From contig CANSAE010000006.1 in assembly GCA_947644595.1 (NCBI GenBank), positions 62,001 through 126,000 on the forward strand: a stretch of 64,000 nucleotides of DNA. Direction: 5' to 3'. Below, piece by piece: positions 16,483 through 23,958 of the stretch (position 1 is the first letter of the stretch; each line of letters opens with the position of its first letter). Both the position numbers and the translations under genes were made by a program. Source of the DNA: an uncultured Clostridia bacterium (GTDB taxonomy: Bacteria > Bacillota > Clostridia > Oscillospirales > Oscillospiraceae). The notes under the pieces are model-generated. The model made no database searches, was not told the DNA's origin, and saw only the letters and a list, made by a program, of their open reading frames with translations.

Positions 16483-18063
16483 TTAAAGTTCCATATCCTG
16501 TTGTTTGTGTTTCTTCTGTGCCGGGGCGGTTCTTTGTGCTTTTTTCTCGTCCGCCTTATCCTGCAAGACTTCTTTGATGGGCTGCTTCTTGGGCGGCTCT
16601 TTGCTTTCCTCTGTGCCGGGTGTGGCTTTCCGTACCCAGTAGCGGATGTCTCGCAGCTTTTTCAAATCAGCCTGCACCTCGGTCGGCGGTACTTCCTGCT
16701 CTGCGATTTCTTCCAGAAGCGTTTCCTGCTCCTGTTGCAGTTCCTTTTGGGTGCTGTCCTTATCATCCGGGTACTTGGCAAGGTAGGTGGCGGCTTTCTC
16801 ATACCGGGCAACCTCCGGGTGTTCCTGTTTGAATTTCTCCTTTGTTTTCTTAAAAAACATCTTCCGGTACTTCTCATAAACAGGCTTACATTCCTTGCAG
16901 TCTGTCCGGCTGGAAAGAATCCCGTCAATCACTTTGCTTCGGGCTTCCTTTGGCTTCATCTGATTGCGGTAATCTGCGGCTGATTTCCCGGAAGATTCCA
17001 GAAATGCTTCTAAGTCCTCCACAGTGGAAAGCCCCTTTTGCCGGAGATAGGACAGGGCTTCGCTGACTGCCTTTAAGTCCTGTGAAGTCCCCCGGTTCTG
17101 TCCAGCCCTTGTCCAGTCCTTCCGTTCTTCCTTGCGTATCTCCATATACTTCATCAGCAGATTGGGAAGAAGTGTCGCTTCCTCCGCCGCTTTTTGTGCA
17201 AGCAGCTCTTTCCGTTTTTCGCCCAGCTCGGTAATCCAGCCTTTGAGGTTTTGGATAAGCTGCCGGATGGACTTCATCAGACTGTTGGCGGCTCTGATTT
17301 CCCGGTTCAGGTTGCCGATATTCGTCTGGATACCACGCTTTTCCATCTGCCGGACAGCAGCCCCCTCATGGACAGTAGGGACAACATCAAGCCCCTGTCT
17401 GGCATAGGAACGCAAGTCCACACGCTCCGGGCGGTCATTGGCTTCCAGATAGCGGTTCTGGATGACCTCCCATTCATGCCGCCAGATTTCACAATACTTC
17501 TGGTCGTTCCAGTCAACCGTATCTTCTTTATGGCTTTTCCACCTGCCGGACGGCAGCTTTATCCGTTCCCCGTTTTCATCAAGGTCATAAACCTTGCGGC
17601 TCTTGGGAAGCCATTTTCCATGTTCGTCCATTGCCCTCATAGTGAGCAGGACATGGGCGTGGGGATTATGTCCCGGCGGATGGGGGTCATGGATAGCAAA
17701 ATCAGCAATCATGCCTTTGGAAACAAACTGCTTCTGGCAAAACTCCCGGACAAGGACAGCGTACTGGTCTGGCGGTATTTCTCTGGGGATGGTAAGCACC
17801 CACCGCCTTGCAAGCTGGGAGTTCCATTGCTTCTCCACCGCTTCGGCGGCGTTCCATAAGGTATTGCGGTCTGCATATTCCTGTGGGGCATTTGCCGGGA
17901 GCAGGATTTCATTGTGGACGATACCACGCTTTTCTGGGTAGTGCTTCACTTGCTGGTCGTATTCACAGAACAGCTTTTCGCCACTCTGGTAAGCAGCGGC
18001 GGCAACCGCAGACTGTCGCTGGCTGCGCTGAACAATCGTGATTTCGTTGTGTGGACAGGGCAT
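16483..18063 (-). CDS. mobA: MobQ-family relaxase (MobA/MobL)
   Basis: A 526-residue conjugative relaxase. The N-terminal region has the likely nucleophile Tyr25 in VAAAAYQSGE and the three-histidine metal site in HDPHPPGHNPHAHVLLTMR near residue 125-143. This matches MobA/MobL proteins of the RSF1010/pIP501 type, which nick oriT and stay bound to the 5' end. Residues about 260-500 are helical and charged, with probable coiled coil. The start has an AGGAGGG-type ribosome site. The candidate oriT lies 1.3 kb upstream at 19.4 kb, separated by AT-rich cargo genes. Confidence 0.93.
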   Translation of the reverse strand: MPCPHNEITIVQRSQRQSAVAAAAYQSGEKLFCEYDQQVKHYPEKRGIVHNEILLPANAPQEYADRNTLWNAAEAVEKQWNSQLARRWVLTIPREIPPDQYAVLVREFCQKQFVSKGMIADFAIHDPHPPGHNPHAHVLLTMRAMDEHGKWLPKSRKVYDLDENGERIKLPSGRWKSHKEDTVDWNDQKYCEIWRHEWEVIQNRYLEANDRPERVDLRSYARQGLDVVPTVHEGAAVRQMEKRGIQTNIGNLNREIRAANSLMKSIRQLIQNLKGWITELGEKRKELLAQKAAEEATLLPNLLMKYMEIRKEERKDWTRAGQNRGTSQDLKAVSEALSYLRQKGLSTVEDLEAFLESSGKSAADYRNQMKPKEARSKVIDGILSSRTDCKECKPVYEKYRKMFFKKTKEKFKQEHPEVARYEKAATYLAKYPDDKDSTQKELQQEQETLLEEIAEQEVPPTEVQADLKKLRDIRYWVRKATPGTEESKEPPKKQPIKEVLQDKADEKKAQRTAPAQKKHKQQDMEL

Positions 18064-18133
18064 TTCGTGTCCCTCCTTTCGGTAATTGGTGGATGGGGTG
18101 GCGTTTTACCACCTCATTTGGGGCAGAGGGCAG

Positions 18134-18166
18134 AAAAAAAGCAGGAGACCTTTTCAGATTTCCTGC
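18134..18166 (-). terminator. Terminator between cargo genes and relaxase
   Basis: On the minus strand GCAGGA..TCCTGC forms a hairpin followed by seven T residues. It would stop transcripts coming from the LspA-like gene before the relaxase, or act as an attenuator in the relaxase leader. Confidence 0.6.
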
Positions 18167-18255
18167 TCGGTGTGCCGCTGTGTGGGCGGCGGGTATTTAG
18201 TTGTAAAAGTTCGGGGCAAGTTGACCCGATGTATAAGAAATAATAAACCAGAAGT

Positions 18256-18774
18256 TTACAAGCTAAATTTGTTACAACAAAAATGTAAATACTCTTTAAC
18301 CGATATTTCTTTGCTATTCAAAATTCCAATAGCAACAAATATAACTTCTGCAACTGTAAGATAGCAGTCTTTCAAATCAAAAATAAAAAGGGTAGGTATC
18401 TGCAAAAAATCTAAACTTCCACCCCAAAACAGCTTATCAATCAAGCTACATAAACATCCCGATATGCCACAAATCATTATTATTTTTACCCAAAAACTTA
18501 TATGTGCTCTTTTTGCCTGATATAGCATATATCCTGAAAAAAAGAGGAACAAAACAAACACATTCAATAAAATGGTAACAAACGGACTTGATAATAATTC
18601 GAAGAAATTTCCAGCATAAGATAAACGAGTATTTAGTTCTGGATTAAATCTTAAAACTTTGGCTATTATATCAAATTCGCATTTCATAAATACTTTTGAA
18701 ATTACTATTTTAACCGTCTGGTCAATTAAAACCAATAATGCCACAGGTATAATAAACGGCTTAAACTTTTCCAT
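18256..18774 (-). CDS. LspA-like (signal peptidase II) membrane protein, IME cargo
   Basis: A 172-residue, very hydrophobic protein with about four membrane helices. It has the layout of lipoprotein signal peptidase: DQTVKIVI near the N-terminus, LIDKLFWGGSLDFLQI with a candidate catalytic Asp, and FDLKDCYLTVAEV with a second Asp in place of the usual FNxAD. Signal peptidase II cleaves prolipoproteins in the membrane. The gene is much richer in A and T than the flanking element genes, suggesting separate acquisition. I chose ATG 18774 (AGAGG upstream) over a GTG at 18783. It may be a divergent extra copy, possibly tolerant of LspA inhibitors; that is speculation. Confidence 0.7.
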   Translation of the reverse strand: MEKFKPFIIPVALLVLIDQTVKIVISKVFMKCEFDIIAKVLRFNPELNTRLSYAGNFFELLSSPFVTILLNVFVLFLFFSGYMLYQAKRAHISFWVKIIMICGISGCLCSLIDKLFWGGSLDFLQIPTLFIFDLKDCYLTVAEVIFVAIGILNSKEISVKEYLHFCCNKFSL

Positions 18775-18805
18775 CAGTAACACTTCCTCTCAAATTATTA
18801 TTTTA

Positions 18806-19126
18806 TTATTTCTTCTTTTTCGATTTAGGGGTAGGCAATTCCTCATACATAGCATTAAACAATCCTGTCAAAAACTCTTTATTATCAACTTCATCTACCA
18901 ACAACATTTCTTTTGCTCCCTCGTAAGGTAACTCATACGAAATCGTTGGCATATAACTTATTGCTGATTTTACTGGTTTAACAAGTAATCTATCATCATA
19001 GATACCGCCTACAATCTTACCACGATAATAAATGACAAATTCGCCCATCATAGCTCGATAGGTAATTTCATTCAAGCCAGATAACTGACCTAAAATAAAT
19101 TCTAAATATTCTTTGCTGGATGCCAT
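18806..19126 (-). CDS. TfoX N-terminal-domain protein, IME cargo
   Basis: A 106-residue protein resembling the TfoX/Sxy N-terminal domain: EYLEFILGQLSGL, then MMGEFVIYYRGKIVGGIYDD and LLVKPV. The tail is lysine-rich. Stand-alone domains of this kind are frequent in clostridial mobile elements and have no established function; full-length TfoX regulates competence in gamma-proteobacteria, which need not apply here. It is AT-rich like the LspA-like gene 31 bases downstream, so the pair probably entered together. Confidence 0.75.
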   Translation of the reverse strand: MASSKEYLEFILGQLSGLNEITYRAMMGEFVIYYRGKIVGGIYDDRLLVKPVKSAISYMPTISYELPYEGAKEMLLVDEVDNKEFLTGLFNAMYEELPTPKSKKKK

Positions 19127-19194
19127 AACTTTACCTCAATTTCTAAATTTATTACTGACTTCATTATACTTTATTGCTTATCGAAAAGATAGCA

Positions 19195-19380
19195 TATTTT
19201 ATGAAACTTGTCGGCTGGGAACAGCTTGCATTGCAAGGTGTCCCCAGATGGCAAGTCCACAAAAGGGTAGCTGGCGGCAGCCAGCGCAGGGGAAGCGTAG
19301 CGTCCCCTGTTTGATTTGGAGCAGACCTTGACTGCGGAAAATCACAGCCCTCCGGCGAGGAGCCTTCGGAGAACGCAATG
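19195..19380 (+). other. Inverted-repeat-rich region ahead of oriT
   Basis: The segment has several short hairpins: CTTGCATTGCAAG (about 19226), CTGGCGGCAGCCAG (about 19271), CAGGGGA/TCCCCTG (about 19287-19309) and CTCCGGC/GCCTTCGGAG (about 19352). There is no gene. Such structure is common beside transfer origins and single-strand replication origins. Confidence 0.5.
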
Positions 19381-19427
19381 CACCAACCTCTGGGTGGTGT
19401 ATAATTGCGCCCTTAGTAAACTAAGGG
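19381..19427 (+). other. oriT: Candidate oriT with MobQ-type nic site
   Basis: An imperfect inverted repeat CACCAACC-TCT-GGGTGGTG (19381-19399) is followed directly by TATAATTGCGCCCTTA. MobQ origins such as RSF1010 and pIP501 have an inverted repeat followed by TAAGTGCG/CCCT(TA). By analogy the nick would fall between 19409 and 19410. A second perfect hairpin CCCTTAG-TAAA-CTAAGGG (19410-19427) follows, as in RSF1010. The relaxase encoded 1.3 kb away belongs to the matching family. Confidence 0.75.
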
Positions 19428-19429
19428 GT

Positions 19430-19717
19430 TTACGGCTTCTCTCGTTCCAGAAGTTTTTTCAATAGTTCCTGCGTGTCCTGCCTGTGAAAAATGAGTTTCA
19501 ACAACAGCATGACATCATCATCGGTCAGGCGTTCCGGCTCTTGCAGATAACTTTCCAGCATGCCGCCACGAGTACAGAGCCGGTGTGTCCGTTCCTTTCG
19601 GGTAAGCTGCTTTAACTGGTGCTGCAATGCCTTTTCATCATTGATGGCTTTCCGCAGTTTCTTTTCGCTTTTTTCCAGCTCCCGGTTGAGCTTTTCCAGC
19701 TTTGAGGTATCAGGCAA
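19430..19717 (-). CDS. DUF3847-type small protein
   Basis: A 95-residue, strongly charged helical protein (LEKLNRELEKSEKKLRKAIN, then HQLKQLTRKERTHRLCTRGG), probably a coiled coil in its first half. Proteins of this kind lie between relaxase and replication genes in clostridial mobilizable elements and may be relaxosome accessories. The stop is next to the oriT hairpin. The start overlaps the upstream RepA-like gene, indicating an operon. Confidence 0.7.
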   Translation of the reverse strand: MPDTSKLEKLNRELEKSEKKLRKAINDEKALQHQLKQLTRKERTHRLCTRGGMLESYLQEPERLTDDDVMLLLKLIFHRQDTQELLKKLLEREKP

Positions 19718-20051
19718 GGGCAGCGTCCTCCTTTCCCGGTATCAGCACATAAATCCGGTTTGGTTCTCCCACGCCCTGACGCACCCGCATGATAAGTCCG
19801 GCGGTTTCCAGTTCATTCAGAGAACGCTTGACCGTCATGGGGCTGCGGGACAGGACAGTGGCAATGGCTGTGACAGGGAAGCAGACAAACAGGATTCCGT
19901 TCTCGTCCTCCTGACCTTTAGAGAGCATAGCATCCAGCATCCGGCAGTACATGACCTTTGCGGTGCTGCTGACTGGAAATCCTGTCAACGCTCTTGGAAA
20001 TGGCATACAGGGTGGCAATGGTGTGTCTATCGTCATAAATTCAAAATTCAT
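19710..20051 (-). CDS. RepA_N-like winged-helix replication protein, short form
   Basis: A 113-residue protein resembling the N-terminal DNA-binding domain of RepA_N replication initiators: STAKVMYCRMLDAMLSKGQE, then FPVTAIATVLSRSPMTVKRS and GLIMRVRQGVGEPNRIYVLI. Plasmid RepA proteins are about three times longer, so only the winged-helix part is present. It may bind an element origin or regulate the mob operon. It overlaps its neighbours by four and eight bases. Confidence 0.75.
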   Translation of the reverse strand: MNFEFMTIDTPLPPCMPFPRALTGFPVSSTAKVMYCRMLDAMLSKGQEDENGILFVCFPVTAIATVLSRSPMTVKRSLNELETAGLIMRVRQGVGEPNRIYVLIPGKEDAALA

Positions 20052-20236
20052 TCGGTGTGTTCCTCCTTTTTCTTTGCTCGTTTGGATAAATAACGGGGGC
20101 AGTCAATCACAACCGCCCGGAAGCTCTGCTTGCACCCATGCTGGCATTTCCGGCATAATTCGTTGTAAGTGACACGCCCCCGGTCATTGAGGTAAAAGGA
20201 AAGCTCATGCTTCCTCTTTTTGCTCATTCTCGGCAT
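20048..20236 (-). CDS. Small basic cysteine-containing element protein
   Basis: A 62-residue, Lys/Arg-rich protein with RKCQHGCKQSFR and a further Cys in VIDCPRYL, possibly metal binding. I know such proteins only as conserved companions of RepA_N/DUF3847 genes in mobilizable elements. It has GGAGG about 9 bases ahead of the ATG and overlaps the RepA-like start (ATGA). Function unknown. Confidence 0.65.
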   Translation of the reverse strand: MPRMSKKRKHELSFYLNDRGRVTYNELCRKCQHGCKQSFRAVVIDCPRYLSKRAKKKEEHTE

Positions 20237-20640
20237 ATTGCGCTTCCTCCCGTTTTCGTGTATAGTTTCGGGGCGATTTTCGGCAAAATTACGGTCATAG
20301 AGCCGCCTAAAATCTCCCGAAGTATCAGCGATAGGGTAGACTATCCCCCTATCAGATTGTCGTGTTTCGGTATCATTTCGGTGTCAGTCCGCCAGTTCTC
20401 CCCGGTGTCGTTCCTCCCCTGAATCTCACAGCGGCGTATCGCTCCCTTTGGTACGCTCGTTTCGGTCAGGGTTCCTCCACATCCCTGCCAAAAGTCATGG
20501 CGCTACATCGCCGGGGAAGCATATCCCACACAGGCTGGTCATTCGATTGGAATAATCCATCGATGAACTACCTGTATCATAGAACATTTTTGTGCCCTGT
20601 GCCGTATGTCCACAAAGTAGGAATTAGGGGTAAAAAGCGG
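20237..20640. other. Divergent intergenic region of the IME
   Basis: About 400 bases between the minus-strand replication operon and the plus-strand regulator. I find no gene. It probably carries the minus-strand promoter, but I could not identify boxes with confidence. Confidence 0.4.
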
Positions 20641-20644
20641 AAAT

Positions 20645-20673
20645 TTCCACGATTGCGGAAAGTGTGATATAAT
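20645..20673 (+). promoter_or_regulatory. Promoter of the element regulator
   Basis: TTCCAC at 20645-20650, a 17-bp spacer, and TATAAT at 20668-20673 with a TG extended -10. The regulator ATG is 47 bp downstream, with AAAGGAG before it. Confidence 0.65.
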
Positions 20674-20719
20674 CCAGATAAGCGGCAGCAATCAAACCGC
20701 CGGAAAGGAGCGTGCGCCC

Positions 20720-21526
20720 ATGAAAGGAGCAACAAGCATACAGGAACGCCTTTGGGAACTCCGCAAGGACAAAGGCTTAAATCTGGAAGAATTATCAAAG
20801 CTGACGGGCATTTCCAAATCAGCTCTTGGAAATTATGAAAAAGAAGATTATAAGGAAATCAATCATGGCAACCTTATCACGCTGGCAGACTTCTATGGGG
20901 TTTCCGTTGATTATCTACTGTGCCGGACAGAGAACCGGGAGCAGATCAACACGCCACTAACGGAGCTGCATTTGAATGATGAAATGGTGGCACTTCTGAA
21001 AAGCGGTCGGATTAACAACCGCCTGCTCTGCGAACTTGCCACCCATAAGGACTTTATCAAGTTTCTTGCGGACATTGAGATTTATGTGGATGGGATTGCC
21101 ACCATGCAGATTCAAAATCTCAACGCTCTTGTCGATACCGTCCGGCATGAAATCATTGAACGGTATCGCCCTGGCGAAGATGACCCGCATTTGAAAGTGC
21201 TGCAAGCCGCCCATATCAGCGATGATGAATATTTCAGTCACATGGTTCTGGATGACCTCAACCTCATTATCCGGGATATTCGGGAAGCTCACAAAAAAGA
21301 CAGCGAAAGTGCTCCCCAGACCACCGTTGCCGATGAACTGAAAGAAAATCTGGAAGCGGTCGAAAATTTCAAGGGCAGCCGGGATGAAAAGCTGGTTGTT
21401 CTTTACTGCAAGCAGCTCGGTATCAACTATAAAAATCTGTCAGACGAAGAATTTCGCTGGCTGATTCGGATTCTCAAAAAATCAAAGAAAATGGGAACGC
21501 CTATCAGCCAGAGGAAAAAACGGTAA
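20720..21526 (+). CDS. Cro/CI-type HTH regulator of the IME
   Basis: A 268-residue protein. Residues 8-65 form a Cro/CI helix-turn-helix: LRKDKGLNLEELSKLTGISK, then ALGNYEKEDY. The rest is helical and has no domain I recognise. It is the only plus-strand gene of the element core and is transcribed away from the replication/mob operon. That position fits a repressor or activator of element functions. Confidence 0.8.
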   Translation: MKGATSIQERLWELRKDKGLNLEELSKLTGISKSALGNYEKEDYKEINHGNLITLADFYGVSVDYLLCRTENREQINTPLTELHLNDEMVALLKSGRINNRLLCELATHKDFIKFLADIEIYVDGIATMQIQNLNALVDTVRHEIIERYRPGEDDPHLKVLQAAHISDDEYFSHMVLDDLNLIIRDIREAHKKDSESAPQTTVADELKENLEAVENFKGSRDEKLVVLYCKQLGINYKNLSDEEFRWLIRILKKSKKMGTPISQRKKR

Positions 21527-21529
21527 AGA

Positions 21530-21576
21530 AAAAACCGCTGTTGCATGGTTTGTTGGCTCCCATGTAGCAGCGGTTT
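21530..21576 (-). terminator. Hairpin between convergent regulator and cargo gene
   Basis: AAACCGCTG pairs with CAGCGGTTT around a long loop that contains a further CATGG/CCATG stem. On the minus strand a T run follows, so it best terminates the AT-rich gene at 21.6-22.3 kb. Confidence 0.65.
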
Positions 21577-21616
21577 ATGCTGTGGTTATTCAATTAAAAT
21601 TTCAAAGGATAACAAG

Positions 21617-22321
21617 TTAATAGTTATTTATCTCTATCTTTCTATCATTAACAAGTTTTTCCTTTATTTGATCGATAAATGGTCTCATTCTGCGATATGC
21701 TTTTCGACTTAACTCTAACTCATAACTAATACCTTTTCTCCTTTCCGCAATAATATGAATACCATTTCGATATGAATAAATCTCAATTATTTCAGAAGCT
21801 AAATCCACTTCCTCACCGTCTGTATTAACAAACTTGTGAATCAATCCCAATCGTTCTGCTGTTCTACATTTATCATCAAATCTAATTTGTGGTTTTTCTT
21901 TTTTCTTTCTTGCATAATAAAAAGGAACAATTACTTTTCCATCGTGTAATAATGTATCTTGCAATATCTTTTGCTTATCTTGAGGAATTGATATTTTTGT
22001 TGGAATTGTATGATGAATTAAGCAATCGAATTCATCAGTGTCGGAATAGTATGTATTTAACACATTTTCTATTACAGCTTCGTATATTGATGCATAGGCA
22101 AGTATTTGGTTACGCACTTCAAATACTAAATTTTCATTGCTTGCTTCAATTCCCTCATAAAGTTTATATGCAAACCTAATCGCTTTAAACTCTGCAATAA
22201 TTCGATTTTTCAACTCTATATCCTGAATAAAAGAAAATTCATTTTCATACCATGAATCTGGGGGTAAATGATTGGTACAATATAGTTGTATTTCATTTTT
22301 AAGTTTTTCTGAAAAAGCCAT
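21617..22321 (-). CDS. Unrecognised AT-rich cargo protein, possibly HEPN-like
   Basis: A 234-residue, mostly helical soluble protein without signal peptide. An internal stretch, FEVRNQILAYASIYEAVIEN, and a later IYSYRNGIHIIAERR give an RN-x-IH pattern seen in some HEPN-fold RNases and their relatives. I cannot confirm the fold. The gene is far richer in A and T than the adjacent element genes, and its GGAG ribosome site is good. As lone cargo in a mobilizable element, a phage-defence role is conceivable but not shown. Confidence 0.5.
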   Translation of the reverse strand: MAFSEKLKNEIQLYCTNHLPPDSWYENEFSFIQDIELKNRIIAEFKAIRFAYKLYEGIEASNENLVFEVRNQILAYASIYEAVIENVLNTYYSDTDEFDCLIHHTIPTKISIPQDKQKILQDTLLHDGKVIVPFYYARKKKEKPQIRFDDKCRTAERLGLIHKFVNTDGEEVDLASEIIEIYSYRNGIHIIAERRKGISYELELSRKAYRRMRPFIDQIKEKLVNDRKIEINNY

Positions 22322-22375
22322 TTAATCTCCTCTCCGTTACGATTTTATATTTGCAATGACCATTCTACCATACCA

Positions 22376-22759
22376 TTATGAATAAATCATCTCATGCAAA
22401 ATAATTTCTTCTGCTCGGTTGTGAATGCTATTGCAACGCTGCACCCATTCCATTTGACGGGTACGCTTCAATTCCGCGGTCACACCCTCGGCAGCTTTCA
22501 TCTGTTCCATAATGGTGTCTAACCGTTCCTGTGCCTGTTTGTTCAGATCTGAAAGATATGTCCACAATTCTCCGTTTAGTATCAATGTGTTCAATCTGGC
22601 TGGGTGGACTTCTCTTAAATATTCCCGGTGCATCCGTCCGTACTTTCCAATGAGCCAGTGTTCCTCCGACAGTTTCAAGTCCGGGATATAGTAATCGCCA
22701 ATCAAAGTAAAATGCAGACCATTCTCTTCATCATAAATATGTTTCTTTAATTCGCTCAT
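22376..22759 (-). CDS. tnpV: TnpV-like transposon protein
   Basis: A 127-residue protein starting MSELKKHIYDEENGLHFTLI, with GDYYIPDLKL, HWLIGKYGRMHREYLREVHP and a helical C-terminus. This matches my memory of TnpV, a protein of unknown function encoded at one end of Tn4451-like and related mobilizable elements. I chose ATG 22759 (GAGGAG upstream) over the open frame to 22828, which would run through the end repeats. It marks the right end of the element. Confidence 0.8.
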   Translation of the reverse strand: MSELKKHIYDEENGLHFTLIGDYYIPDLKLSEEHWLIGKYGRMHREYLREVHPARLNTLILNGELWTYLSDLNKQAQERLDTIMEQMKAAEGVTAELKRTRQMEWVQRCNSIHNRAEEIILHEMIYS

Positions 22760-22816
22760 ATTTTTAATCTCCTCATTCTGGTTTGTTGTTTCTGCAAGTC
22801 TGGCTCTCCAGAAATA

Positions 22817-22835
22817 TTGGTAAATCATTGGTAAA
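22817..22835 (+). repeat. Paired TTGGTAAA repeats near the right end of the IME
   Basis: TTGGTAAA occurs at 22817-22824 and 22828-22835, in the same orientation and with almost the same spacing as the left-end pair (11 versus 12 bases start to start). They are candidate integrase arm-binding sites. Confidence 0.5.
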
Positions 22836-23017
22836 ATTGAAAATGGAACACAAGAACTGCTATTTATAGAAGTATTTAAGACGATTTGAGACTTTTTATT
22901 CTGAACAGTAAATCCTGCCGTGGCAGATGAATAGGATTTTAGTCATTCTATTTCTCCTTCTTCCAGTCTTATCCTACCATATTCCGAACATTTTGGGAAG
23001 CCATCAGCAAATTTCTG

Positions 23018-23046
23018 TTGCATTTCCCTGAAAAAGCGTTTATACT
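23018..23046 (+). promoter_or_regulatory. Promoter of the thiamine operon
   Basis: TTGCAT at 23018-23023, a 17-bp spacer and TATACT at 23041-23046, placing the transcript start a few bases ahead of the TPP aptamer. Confidence 0.7.
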
Positions 23047-23061
23047 GGTCCCGACAATCAA

Positions 23062-23155
23062 ACAGCGGGGAGCTTGTGAAACAGGCTGAGAGGAAGGTTC
23101 GACCTTCGACCCATGAAACCTGATTTGGATAATGCCAACGTAGGGACGTCTGACA
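23062..23155 (+). ncRNA. TPP riboswitch (THI element)
   Basis: The conserved core is easy to read: GGGGAGC, then GGCTGAGAGG with a variable hairpin (AAGGTTCGACCTT), then GACCC, ACCTGATTTGGATAATGCC and AACGTAGGGA. These are the pyrimidine- and pyrophosphate-sensing elements of the thiamine diphosphate aptamer. A terminator follows at once, so high TPP should stop transcription of thiE-thiD-cytX. Confidence 0.96.
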
Positions 23156-23166
23156 TGATAAGAAGC

Positions 23167-23198
23167 GAGAAGCAGCCAAATCGGCGGCTTCTCTTTTT
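23167..23198 (+). terminator. Riboswitch-controlled terminator
   Basis: GAGAAGCAGCC pairs with GGCGGCTTCTC (one mismatch) and five T residues follow. It lies between the TPP aptamer and thiE and is the likely expression platform. Confidence 0.85.
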
Positions 23199-23235
23199 GT
23201 TTCCCAAACGCACCCCGCGATGGGAGGAATATACC

Positions 23236-23877
23236 ATGAATTGCAGCGCATCAGACCTGCTCCTGTACGCAGTCACGGACCGTGCCTGGCTCCGGGGCCA
23301 GACCCTGCACCAACAGGTGGAGCAGGCACTTCTGGGAGGAGCGACCTTTATCCAGCTGCGGGAAAAACAATTGGACGACGAAAGCTTCCTGCGGGAAGCC
23401 GTGGACATTCAGGCTCTGTGCAGGCAGTACCATGTCCCCTTCGTCATCAATGACAACGTGGACATCGCCCTGCGAATGAATGCCGACGGCGTCCATGTGG
23501 GCCAAAGCGACATGGAGGCCGGAGACGTGCGGGCGCTTTTGGGTCCGGACAAGATTCTGGGCGTCTCCGCCAAGACCGTAGAGCAGGCGCTTCTGGCCCA
23601 GCAGCGGGGCGCGGATTACCTAGGGGTAGGGGCCATGTTCCCCACGGATTCCAAGTCGGATGCCTCCGTCATCCCCATGGAGGTCCTGCGGGACATCTGC
23701 CAGGCCGTTACCATTCCCGTGGTGGCCATCGGCGGCATCAACGCCCGCAATATCGGTCAACTGGCAGGCAGCGGCATCGCCGGCGTGGCCGTCATCAGCG
23801 CTATTTTCGCCGCCGATGACATTCAGGCCGCGACCAGGGACCTGAAGGCCCGGATCGCCCATATCACCGGCACATAA
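23236..23877 (+). CDS. thiE: Thiamine-phosphate synthase
   Basis: A 213-residue TIM-barrel enzyme joining HMP-PP and thiazole phosphate to thiamine phosphate. Family motifs are present: LYAVTDRAWL, QLREKQLDDESF, FVINDNVDIALRMNADGVHV with GQSDM, and phosphate-binding AIGGINARN. The open frame continues upstream into the riboswitch, but GGGAGGAAT lies about 7-10 bases ahead of ATG 23236. It is first in an operon with thiD and cytX behind a TPP riboswitch. No thiM is present. Confidence 0.95.
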   Translation: MNCSASDLLLYAVTDRAWLRGQTLHQQVEQALLGGATFIQLREKQLDDESFLREAVDIQALCRQYHVPFVINDNVDIALRMNADGVHVGQSDMEAGDVRALLGPDKILGVSAKTVEQALLAQQRGADYLGVGAMFPTDSKSDASVIPMEVLRDICQAVTIPVVAIGGINARNIGQLAGSGIAGVAVISAIFAADDIQAATRDLKARIAHITGT

Positions 23878-23958
23878 CAAATTCTTATTCCCAGCGGCAG
23901 ACCGGGGGCACCACTTTCTGTCGCTCAACAAAAATAATGCTACCAAAGGAGACTTGAC

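Larger units (their letters stand above)
12440..22900. mobile_element. Integrative mobilizable element (IME), about 10.4 kb
   Basis: Gene content defines it: Tn916-type integrase and excisionase at the left end, VirE-like and CHC2 proteins, MobQ relaxase, an oriT-like site, DUF3847 protein, a RepA_N-like winged-helix protein, an HTH regulator and TnpV at the right end. It lacks type IV secretion genes, so it would need a helper for transfer. Paired TTGGTAAA repeats lie near both ends (12568-12587 and 22817-22835). Exact termini were not found; the ends given are estimates, about 12.44-12.56 kb on the left and 22.84-22.93 kb on the right. It sits between the phosphatase start and the thiamine riboswitch. 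The AT-rich genes at 18.2-19.2 kb and 21.6-22.3 kb look like cargo. Confidence 0.85.

Noticed and set aside
12440..22900. Full conjugative transposon or prophage
   Set aside because: There are no type IV secretion, capsid, tail or lysis genes. The content fits a mobilizable element only.
22943..23251. Minus-strand frame of 102 codons between the IME and thiE
   Set aside because: It runs antisense through the TPP riboswitch and its promoter and has no recognisable domain.
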